From: CATQGW01 sp965262235
Lineage (GTDB): Bacteria > Chloroflexota > Dehalococcoidia > Bin125
Reading direction: 5' to 3'
DNA: 64,000 nt
NCBI GenBank assembly: GCA_965262235.1
Contig: OZ253504.1
Coordinates: 2,790,001 to 2,854,000, forward strand
The translations under genes were made by a program, and so were the position numbers. The notes below the pieces were generated by a model. It was not told where the DNA came from. It did not search any database and worked only from the letters and a program-made list of their open reading frames with translations. Below, in pieces: positions 57,574 to 64,000 of this stretch (the stretch's first letter is position 1; each line of letters starts with the position of its first letter).

Positions 57574-59442
57574 CTAGCCGTCGCGCAGGATGCGTTGGTC
57601 GCCGACCCGGCGGGTGATGCGTCGGCGGTCGGTGTCTTCGAGGAAGGCCTGGGCGATTTTGCGGCTGGTCCCTATGCGGTCGCGGACTTCCGCGAGGGTG
57701 GCGCGTTCGGTCTCGGCGAGCAATGCGCGGGTTTGTTCGACCATCTCGTCGTAGACGGGCTGCAGCAGGATCACGCCGGCGCCGAGGCGGACGATCTCAC
57801 CGCGGGCTTCGAGGTGCTGGAGCAGCGACGGGTCGATGTCGGGTGTGGCATCGGGTCGGACGCCCTGTTCGCGGAGCCGCGTGAGCAGGCTGTCGATTTG
57901 GGCTTGAGCCGCTTCGGAGAGCTCCGGGAAGCGACCGGGCAGGTCGAGCGCGCCGCCGGCTGAGGTCAGCGTGTCCGATTCAAGCAGGCGCTGTTCGAGG
58001 ATCGCGAACGCGCGGGGATTCAGACCGAGCCGGCTGCGCAGATCCTCGCGCGGGATGCCGCCGGAGAGGGGTTGCTGTTCCACGAACTCGGTGACCAAGC
58101 GAGTCGCGCGTTGTTGGATTGCGCCGTGGCCGGCTTCGGTCATGAGGGTGGTGGCATCGCCGCGCGCGCCGGAGTCGAGGGTGACGACGGCGCCGGCGTC
58201 GATCTGACGATCGAGCGCGGTCTCAGCGGTCGCCGTGGCGAGGTCTAGCCGGCTGCGCAGCTCGGCCCAGGCGATCGGTTCGAGGCGCTGGAGCATCGTC
58301 AGCAGGGCGTCGTCCGGCGAGCCTTCGAGCAGGCGCTGCAGGGCCTCGAGGGTCGAGGCGTCGTTGCGGTGGTGGCGTCGCGGGCGGGTGTCGACGATGC
58401 GTCCGCCGGCGATCGTGGCGTCGCCGCTGCGCAGCACGAAGTGGTCCCCGCGGGTGGCGGCGATCGGGCTCGCGAGGCGCAGCTGGGCCCAGCTTCGCTG
58501 CCCCGGATCCAGCGTGTCGCCCTCGAGCAGGCGGACGCGGGCTTCGGCTTCGTCGGCGCCGACATGGAGGGTGAGAGTGGTGTTGTGTCGCAGCGCGCGG
58601 GGGTGTCGCCTGACGACGCGGAGGCGCACGTCGACGGCCTGCGTGGCGTGCAGCCAGCCGGGCGTGGTGAGGACCATGCCGCGGCTGATCTCGGCGGCGG
58701 CGATGCCGCTGAGGTTGACGGCGGTACGAGCGCCAGGTTCGGCGCGGCTGATGCTCTGCTCGTGGCTCTGGAGGCCGCGGATGCGTCCGCTGAGGCCGGC
58801 GGGTTCGACGACGATCGATTCGCCGACCTGGAATGCGCCGTCGATCAGGGTGCCGGTGACGACGGTGCCGAAGCCGGAGATCGAGAAGGCGCGGTCGATC
58901 GGCAGGCGCGGGCGGTCGATGTTGCGGACATCGCTGAGGGCGTCAACGGCGCTGTCGAGGGTGGCGCGCAGGTCGTCGAGGCCGGCGCCGCTGACGCCGG
59001 AGCAGGGGATGATCGGTGCGTCGGCGAGGGTCGTGGGGCTGAGCAGGTCGCGGATGTCGTCGGTGACGAGTTCGAGCCACTCCTCGTCGACGAGGTCGGA
59101 CTTGGTCAGCGCGACGACGCCGTGCTGGAGGTCGAGCAGGTCGAGGATGTCGAGGTGCTCGCGGGTCTGGGGCATGACGCCCTCGTCGGCGGCGATCACG
59201 AGCAGGGCGAGGTTGATGCCGCCGACGCCGGCGAGCATGTTCTTGATGAAGCGCTCGTGGCCGGGGACATCGACGATCGAGATTTCGCGTCCGCTGGGCA
59301 GCGTGGTCCAGGCGAAGCCGAGATCGATCGTGAGGCCGCGGGCCTTTTCTTCCTCCCAGCGGTCGGGGTCGATCCCGCTGAGCGCCAGGACCAGGGTGCT
59401 CTTGCCGTGGTCGACGTGCCCCGCGGTACCGATGACGAACAT
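57574..59442 (-). CDS. selB: Selenocysteine-specific elongation factor SelB
   Basis: 622 aa. GTPase motifs: GTAGHVDHGKSTL (G1), DVPGHERFIKNM (G3) and ALTKSDLVD (G4). Domain II/III beta barrels follow, with the SelB-typical SGFGTVVTGTLIDG, and winged-helix domains at ~430-622 (a later segment reads REDLRSRLGLNPRAFAILE) that bind the SECIS hairpin of selenoprotein mRNA. It delivers Sec-tRNA to UGA codons. No selA, selD, selC or selenoprotein gene is in the window. Divergent from the quinone oxidoreductase. Confidence 0.94.
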   Translation of the reverse strand: MFVIGTAGHVDHGKSTLVLALSGIDPDRWEEEKARGLTIDLGFAWTTLPSGREISIVDVPGHERFIKNMLAGVGGINLALLVIAADEGVMPQTREHLDILDLLDLQHGVVALTKSDLVDEEWLELVTDDIRDLLSPTTLADAPIIPCSGVSGAGLDDLRATLDSAVDALSDVRNIDRPRLPIDRAFSISGFGTVVTGTLIDGAFQVGESIVVEPAGLSGRIRGLQSHEQSISRAEPGARTAVNLSGIAAAEISRGMVLTTPGWLHATQAVDVRLRVVRRHPRALRHNTTLTLHVGADEAEARVRLLEGDTLDPGQRSWAQLRLASPIAATRGDHFVLRSGDATIAGGRIVDTRPRRHHRNDASTLEALQRLLEGSPDDALLTMLQRLEPIAWAELRSRLDLATATAETALDRQIDAGAVVTLDSGARGDATTLMTEAGHGAIQQRATRLVTEFVEQQPLSGGIPREDLRSRLGLNPRAFAILEQRLLESDTLTSAGGALDLPGRFPELSEAAQAQIDSLLTRLREQGVRPDATPDIDPSLLQHLEARGEIVRLGAGVILLQPVYDEMVEQTRALLAETERATLAEVRDRIGTSRKIAQAFLEDTDRRRITRRVGDQRILRDG

Positions 59443-59544
59443 GACGGCAGCTTAGGCGGGTGGGAGCTGAGTCGCGGCTAGGATCGACGCACAGCAGGAC
59501 GTGGCGTCGAGCCGGCATCGGGCCGGCGTGGTGAGGAGAGCGTG

Positions 59545-60534
59545 ATGAAGGCGATCGTTGTGGAGCCACCGGGGCGGACGGCAGATTCGCTGCGGATTGA
59601 GGAAGTGGCGGACCCGGTGGCGGGGGATGAGGAGGTGCTGCTGCGAGTGCATGCTTCGGCGCTCAATCGGGCGGACATGATGCAGCGGATGGGCGGTTAT
59701 CCCGCGCAGCATGGAGCGTCGGCGATTCTGGGGCTGGAGCTGTCGGGCGAGGTCATCGAGGTGGGGTCGCGGGTGCACTCGCTGTCGCTGGGCGACCGGG
59801 TGTACGGGTTGAGCGGGGGCGGTGGGTACGGCGAGCTGGCGACGATCCATGAGTGGCTCGCGATGCCGATTCCGGAGGGGATGAGCTACCACGAGGCGGC
59901 CTCGATTCCGGAGGTCTTCTTCACGGCGAACACGGCGGTGCGGACGCTGGGGCAAACGAAGCCTGGCGAGCGGCTGCTGGTGCACGCGGGCGGCAGCGGC
60001 GTGGGGATCGCGGCGATCCAGATCGGCAGGCTGATCGGCGCGGAGGTCTGGACGACGGCGGGCAGCGCGGAGAAGTGCGAGCGGGCAGCCGAACTCGGGG
60101 CGCAGGTGACGGTCAACCACCGCGAGGAGTCGTTTGCTGATGTGGTGCGTGAGCGGACCGATGGCCGCGGCGTGGACGTGATTCTCGACGTGATCGGTCG
60201 GGACTATTGGGAATCAAACCTGCAGGCGCTGGGGCTCGCGGGTCGTCTGGTGCTGGTGGGACTGATGGGCGGGGCGGTGGCGGAGACGAATCTCGGGCTG
60301 ATCCTGAGCAAGCGGCTGCGGATTCTGGGCACGGTGATGCGGTCGCGTCCACTGATCGACCGGGCGGCGATCACGCGGGATTACCGGGAGCATCTGGAGC
60401 CGGCGATCGTGGCGGGGCAGATGAAGCCGGTGATCGATTCGGTGTTCCCGCTACGCGAGGCGGCGGCGGCGCATCAGTACATGGCGGAGAACCGGAACTT
60501 TGGGAAGATTCTGCTGGACTGTCTGGATGCGTAG
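59545..60534 (+). CDS. NAD(P)H-quinone oxidoreductase, zinc-independent MDR (PIG3-like)
   Basis: 329 aa from the ATG at 59545, with GAGGAG 7 nt upstream; a GTG directly before it is possible. Medium-chain reductase fold without the zinc ligands. The N-terminal GroES-like domain reads LNRADMMQRMGGYP, and the cofactor site is VHAGGSGVGIAAIQIGRLIGA. AETNLGLILSKRLRILGTVMRSRP near the C-terminus fits the PIG3/TIGR02824 quinone oxidoreductase group. Ends 10 bp from a convergent gene. Confidence 0.92.
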   Translation: MKAIVVEPPGRTADSLRIEEVADPVAGDEEVLLRVHASALNRADMMQRMGGYPAQHGASAILGLELSGEVIEVGSRVHSLSLGDRVYGLSGGGGYGELATIHEWLAMPIPEGMSYHEAASIPEVFFTANTAVRTLGQTKPGERLLVHAGGSGVGIAAIQIGRLIGAEVWTTAGSAEKCERAAELGAQVTVNHREESFADVVRERTDGRGVDVILDVIGRDYWESNLQALGLAGRLVLVGLMGGAVAETNLGLILSKRLRILGTVMRSRPLIDRAAITRDYREHLEPAIVAGQMKPVIDSVFPLREAAAAHQYMAENRNFGKILLDCLDA

Positions 60535-60544
60535 GTTGGGGGCG

Positions 60545-60841
60545 CTACGCGTCGGGGCCGGGTCCGAGCATCGGGCGGACTTCGATGGATAGCACGGCGG
60601 TGACGAGGGGGTTGAGGAAGCGAAAGACGAGGACGACCTGGTTCACCCGGAGCAGATGCTCGCCGGGCTGCTGCCAGTAGAGCGTGGCATCGCGGACCCT
60701 CGGGTTTTCGGTAGTCGGATTCCTGAGCAGTTCGCGGATCGCGCGCGCAGCGAACGACGCGTGCCGACGGCTGAGCGCGTCCCGATCGATGCGAGCCCTA
60801 GCGGTGACGAGACAATCGAACCCTCGGGGCTCGCGATTCAC
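60545..60841 (-). CDS. Candidate RelE/ParE-like toxin paired with Panacea
   Basis: 98 aa. Start ATG overlaps the stop of the Panacea-domain gene by 4 bp, so the two are translationally coupled. The C-terminal half reads like the RelE-fold core: AIRELLRNPTTENPRVRD, then GEHLLRVNQVVLVFRFL and VTAVLSIEVRP, compared with the usual LRVGDYRVVYRI ... VxxIxHR. The N-terminal half is less typical. Endoribonuclease action is inference from fold resemblance and partner. Alternative: an unrelated small protein. Confidence 0.55.
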   Translation of the reverse strand: MNREPRGFDCLVTARARIDRDALSRRHASFAARAIRELLRNPTTENPRVRDATLYWQQPGEHLLRVNQVVLVFRFLNPLVTAVLSIEVRPMLGPGPDA

Positions 60842-61419
60842 TCCCAGCGTTCCAGGCGCCCGGCGTCGGCGTCAGCGCGGCCCTGGCGCACGCGCTCTTC
60901 GATGCCGGGGATCGAGGCGACGTAGTCAAGGATTTCCTGTGTAGTGAACTCCGCAGGCTCGCCGTCCTCATCACAGAAGCGCTGATAGAAGTCCTCGCGG
61001 ATTTCGATGTCGTCGATGACGGCGCGGTCGCCGCGGGCGCGGGCTTCGCACCATGGGGCCTCGCGGTGGGGGTCGGCGGCGGCGCTCCAGTCGGGGTTGT
61101 TGCGATGGCGGTCCCATGCCTCGTTGAGCACCTGGGGGGCGGGCAGGGAGAGTGGCTCGGTGAGGGGCGCGCAGCGCGGCTCGGCGATCGCCGAGCCGGC
61201 GCAGTCTTCGTATTCGCGCCAGAGGGTGGGGACGACGGGTCCGACGTCCCACGCTTCGATCGGATCGCCGAACAGGTGGCGGGCGTAGGCGGCGCGCGCG
61301 ATGCCGTGCGCGGTGTAGCAGAGGCGCTGGAGTTCGGCGTTGGTGATCGGACAGCTGTCGGCGAGCGAGCGGCTGACGAACCAGGCGCCGACGGTTGAGA
61401 TCGGGAGCGGGAGCATCAT
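60838..61419 (-). CDS. Panacea-domain (DUF4065/SocA-like) antitoxin
   Basis: 193 aa, paired ATGs at 61419 and 61416 behind AAGGA. Full Panacea pattern: NAELQRLCYTAHGIARAAY, LFGDPIEAWDVGPVVPTLW, then VLNEAWDRHRNNPDWSAAAD, DPHREAPWCEAR and VIDDIEIREDFYQRF. In the family this domain neutralises diverse small toxins encoded beside it. The adjoining 98-aa gene is the natural partner. It stands 26 bp after the hemW stop; TACACT on the minus strand (61440-61435) could be its own -10 box. Confidence 0.85.
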   Translation of the reverse strand: MMLPLPISTVGAWFVSRSLADSCPITNAELQRLCYTAHGIARAAYARHLFGDPIEAWDVGPVVPTLWREYEDCAGSAIAEPRCAPLTEPLSLPAPQVLNEAWDRHRNNPDWSAAADPHREAPWCEARARGDRAVIDDIEIREDFYQRFCDEDGEPAEFTTQEILDYVASIPGIEERVRQGRADADAGRLERWE

Positions 61420-61445
61420 CAGTCCTTCGCGAACAGTGTATCGGA

Positions 61446-62648
61446 TTATGGGTTGTGGGGGAGGAGCGAGGGGTCGACTAGGCGGACGAATAGTTCGTTG
61501 GCGACTTCGTGGCCGCGGGGGGTGAGGCGGAGGTGGGCGTGGTGGCGCTCGGCGAGATTTGAGTCGATCGCCCAGGCGAGGACGGGTTCGACGGCGCTGA
61601 AGGCGTCGGGGTGGCGCTGCTTGAGGGACTGATCATCGACGCCCTGGGTGAGGCGGAGACCGAGGGTGAGGGTGTCGACGACCGCGTCGTTGGGGGTGAT
61701 CGTCTCGACGTAGTCGATGGCGGGGCTTGGTAAGTCGTGTTCGGATTTGGTCAGGGTTGTCAGGTCGCGGACGTAGGCGGCGGGGCGGCGGATGACGCTG
61801 TAGCGCTGGCCGTCGAAGCAGCCGTGCGCGCCGGGTCCGACGCCGATGTAGTCGCCGTGCAGCCAGTAGTTGAGGTTGTGCCGGCACTCGTGGCCCGGGA
61901 GCGCGTAGTTGCTGGTCTCGTAGTGCTCGTAGCCGGCCTCGGCGAGGCGTTCGGCGGTCCAGCTGGAGATTTGGGCGACGAGGTCGGGATCGGCTTCGAT
62001 CACGGCGCCCGCCGCGACGCGTGCGGCGAGCGGGGTGCCGTCTTCGACGGTCAGCGCGTAGCAGGAGAGGTGCTCGGGTCGCCACGAGGCGACGCGGTTG
62101 AGCGTGTTGCGCCAGGACTCGATCGGCTGGTGCGGGAGGCCGTAAATGAGGTCGAGATTGACGTTGTCGAAGCCGGCGTCGCGGATTTCGCCGAGCGCGG
62201 CCGCGGCGCGTTCGGCGCTGTGCAGACGGTCGAGAAAGAGCAGCTCGCCGGCGTCGAGCGACTGGACGCCCATCGAGACGCGATTGACGCCGGCGGCGCG
62301 GTAGTCGCGCATGCGGACGACGCTGACGCTCTCGGGATTGGCCTCGAGCGTGATTTCGGCGTCGCGGGCGAGCGCGAAGTTCTGACGCGCGGCTTCGAGC
62401 AGGCGCGCGATCTGTTCGCCCTCAAGCAGGCTGGGGGTGCCGCCGCCGATGAAGATGGTCCGGACCTCGCGGCCGCGGGCGCTGCCGGACCAGAGTTCGA
62501 GCTCGTGCAGGGCGGCGTCGAGCCAGTCGGAGGTGAGGTGTTCGAGGGCGGCGTAGGAGTTGAAGTCGCAGTAGGCGCACTTGACCGTGCAGAAGGGGAC
62601 GTGGATGTAGAGCGAGAGCGGCAGCGGGGACGCAGGGCGTTGGGTCAC
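61446..62648 (-). CDS. hemW: Radical SAM heme chaperone HemW
   Basis: 400 aa, GTG start. The [4Fe-4S] motif is CTVKCAYCDFNSY (CxxxCxYC), in the HemW form rather than the CxxxCxxCxC of coproporphyrinogen dehydrogenase HemN. IFIGGGTPSLL, GVNRVSMGVQSLD and LIYGLPHQPIESW are family standard, and the HemW C-terminal winged domain is complete. HemW delivers heme to respiratory enzymes. The minus-strand -10-like TACACT lies only ~7 bp before the GTG, hinting at a leaderless transcript. Confidence 0.93.
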   Translation of the reverse strand: MTQRPASPLPLSLYIHVPFCTVKCAYCDFNSYAALEHLTSDWLDAALHELELWSGSARGREVRTIFIGGGTPSLLEGEQIARLLEAARQNFALARDAEITLEANPESVSVVRMRDYRAAGVNRVSMGVQSLDAGELLFLDRLHSAERAAAALGEIRDAGFDNVNLDLIYGLPHQPIESWRNTLNRVASWRPEHLSCYALTVEDGTPLAARVAAGAVIEADPDLVAQISSWTAERLAEAGYEHYETSNYALPGHECRHNLNYWLHGDYIGVGPGAHGCFDGQRYSVIRRPAAYVRDLTTLTKSEHDLPSPAIDYVETITPNDAVVDTLTLGLRLTQGVDDQSLKQRHPDAFSAVEPVLAWAIDSNLAERHHAHLRLTPRGHEVANELFVRLVDPSLLPHNP

Positions 62649-62738
62649 TTGACGAGTGTATGGCTTGCGTCGTGGGCTGAATTGCCCGCGGGATCGGCGC
62701 GTGACACACTCGGAGGACGACGTTTCAAGGGGGTTTGA

Positions 62739-64000
62739 GTGCTGAAATCACACGGGTGCGGGGTGTTGCGGCGGGAGCATGTGGGGCAGCGGGTGACGCT
62801 GGCGGGCTGGGTGCATCGGCGGCGCGATCACGGGCGGCTGATTTTTCTCGACTTGCGCGACCGCGACGGGATCGTGCAGATCGTCGTGCGCCCACGTGAG
62901 GATGAGGACAGCGCGTACGCGGTGGCGAACGAAGTTCGTAACGAATACGTGCTGCGGGTCACGGGCGAGGTCGTGCCGCGTTCGGAGGGGACGGTCAACC
63001 CGGACCTGCCGACGGGCGAGGTGGAGCTGATCGCGGAGCGCGTGGAGGTGCTGAACACGGCGAAGACGCCGCCGTTTGCGGTGAACGAGGACGCGGTGGG
63101 GGTCGATGAGCTGGTGCGGATGCGCTACCGCTACATCGACATCCGGCGGCCGCAGATGCTCTCGGCGCTTGAGCTTCGGGCCGGGCTGAACCAGGAGATT
63201 CGCAACTTCATGACGGGGCGGGGGTTCCTGGAGGTGGAGACGCCGATCTTGGTCGCGGCGACGCCGGAGGGCGCGCGCGACTACGTGGTGCCGAGCCGGT
63301 TGCAGCCGGGCGCGTTCTACGCGCTGCCGCAGGCGCCGCAGCAGTACAAGCAATTGCTGATGGTCGCGGGAGTGGAGCGCTACTACCAGATCGCGCGCTG
63401 TTTTCGCGATGAAGACTTGAGGGCCGACCGCCAGCCGGAGTTCACGCAGCTCGACCTGGAGTGGTCGTTCTCGGAGGAAGAGGACATCCTCGCGCTGCTG
63501 GAGGACCTGTTTGTGACGGTGACCACGGCGCTGCGCCCGGACCTGACCGTGCCAACGCCGTTCCCGAGGCTGACCTGGCAGGAGTCGATGGAGCGGTTCG
63601 GGTCAGACAAGCCGGACCTGCGCTACGGGATGGAGCTGAGCGACTGCTCAGAGATCGCGGCGCAGTCGGGCTTCGGCGTGTTCAGCGGGGCGGTTGCGAA
63701 CGGCGGCAGGGTGCGGGGGATCGTGATGCCCGGTGGCGCGTCGCTGTCGCGTCGCGAGGTGAATGCGTTCACGGATCTGGCTCGGACGCTGGGCGCGCCG
63801 GGCCTGGTCTCGATGCAGTTCTCGGCCGCGCCGGCTGAGGCGACGGAGGACGAGATTCGTTCGCCGGTGCTGCGTCACGTGGGCCTGGAGGACGCGCGGG
63901 CGATCGGGACGCGCTGCGGGGCGGGCGCCGGAGACCTGGTGCTGCTGGCGGCGGGCGAAGCGGGGATGGTGGCGACGGTGCTGGACGGGCTACGTCGCGA
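62739..64000 (+). CDS. aspS: Aspartyl-tRNA synthetase, 3' part beyond window
   Basis: Open from a GTG at 62739 (AAGGGGG upstream) to the window end, 420 codons. The OB-fold anticodon domain (LAGWVHRRRDHGRLIFLDLRD) is followed by the class II core: VRMRYRYIDIRRPQM, motif 1 area FLEVETPILVAATPEGARDY, QAPQQYKQLLMVAG, and motif 2 ARCFRDEDLRADRQPEF. The GAD insertion domain has started (~285-420). Motif 3 and the C-terminus are outside. Bacterial-type enzyme; whether it is discriminating or also charges tRNA-Asn cannot be judged from this part. Confidence 0.95.
   Translation, partial: MLKSHGCGVLRREHVGQRVTLAGWVHRRRDHGRLIFLDLRDRDGIVQIVVRPREDEDSAYAVANEVRNEYVLRVTGEVVPRSEGTVNPDLPTGEVELIAERVEVLNTAKTPPFAVNEDAVGVDELVRMRYRYIDIRRPQMLSALELRAGLNQEIRNFMTGRGFLEVETPILVAATPEGARDYVVPSRLQPGAFYALPQAPQQYKQLLMVAGVERYYQIARCFRDEDLRADRQPEFTQLDLEWSFSEEEDILALLEDLFVTVTTALRPDLTVPTPFPRLTWQESMERFGSDKPDLRYGMELSDCSEIAAQSGFGVFSGAVANGGRVRGIVMPGGASLSRREVNAFTDLARTLGAPGLVSMQFSAAPAEATEDEIRSPVLRHVGLEDARAIGTRCGAGAGDLVLLAAGEAGMVATVLDGLRR

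Noticed and set aside
59443..59544. tRNA-Sec gene beside selB
   Set aside because: The 102-bp gap has no acceptor stem or long variable arm that could form a tRNA.

Overview
The window is GC-rich, gene-dense bacterial chromosome. Most genes sit in overlapping runs joined by ATGA-type stop/start overlaps, and GTG starts are frequent. The gene mix (paired cytochrome P450s with a ferredoxin, a luciferase-like flavoenzyme, a family III CoA-transferase, a secreted protein with LWSDG-type propeller blades, SelB, full tryptophan synthesis, assimilatory nitrate reduction) suggests an environmental Chloroflexota bacterium, perhaps of the SAR202/Dehalococcoidia side. This is an inference from gene content and style; the window has no rRNA or other marker that settles it. 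I saw no tRNA, rRNA, CRISPR array, prophage or transposase gene.

Layout. 1-5.1 kb: the end of a large secreted multidomain protein, a gap with strong hairpins, and an orphan periplasmic binding protein. 5.1-6.3 kb: a gene-poor stretch with frame-broken remnants of a surface protein, then a promoter. 6.3-17.6 kb: a tryptophan/aromatic supra-operon, trpE - pseudo-Nudix/CMD fusion - CMD protein - trpG - trpD - trpC - trpF - trpB - CPBP protease - trpA - aroH - aroF. DAHP synthase and chorismate mutase feed chorismate chemistry and the trp enzymes take chorismate to tryptophan; the two CMD-family genes are unexplained passengers. 17.6-22.2 kb (minus): an HtrA-like protease, a membrane-anchored GH18-like protein lacking its catalytic acid, rsmD, coaD and a coiled-coil protein. 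22.3-30.6 kb: greA-lysS, two tandem small membrane-anchored paralogues, a CoA-transferase, priA, a TauE/SafE permease and an AIM24 protein. 30.6-36.8 kb (minus): an alpha/beta hydrolase, then a nitrate assimilation set transcribed nirA - nasA - narK.

37.1-45.0 kb is an oxidative-metabolism island. Two tandem P450 paralogues and a two-barrel secreted protease read rightward, and meet an operon of MBL-fold hydrolase, luciferase-like oxidoreductase and [3Fe-4S]-type ferredoxin reading leftward. 45.1-50.6 kb (minus): leuS - scpA - ribF - tyrS. 50.8-56.7 kb (plus): purE - def - cca - yajC - secD - secF. 56.7-57.5 kb: a MITE-like palindrome flanked on both sides by outward-running ~20-bp tandem repeats. 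57.6-64 kb: selB, a quinone oxidoreductase, a probable Panacea/RelE-like toxin-antitoxin pair, hemW, and the start of aspS, which runs off the window.

The most novel-looking items are the pseudo-Nudix/CMD insertion in the trp operon, the two-barrel protease whose second barrel has lost all three catalytic residues, a small extracytoplasmic domain found three times in two unrelated secreted proteins, the Panacea-linked toxin candidate, and the P450/ferredoxin/flavoenzyme island.
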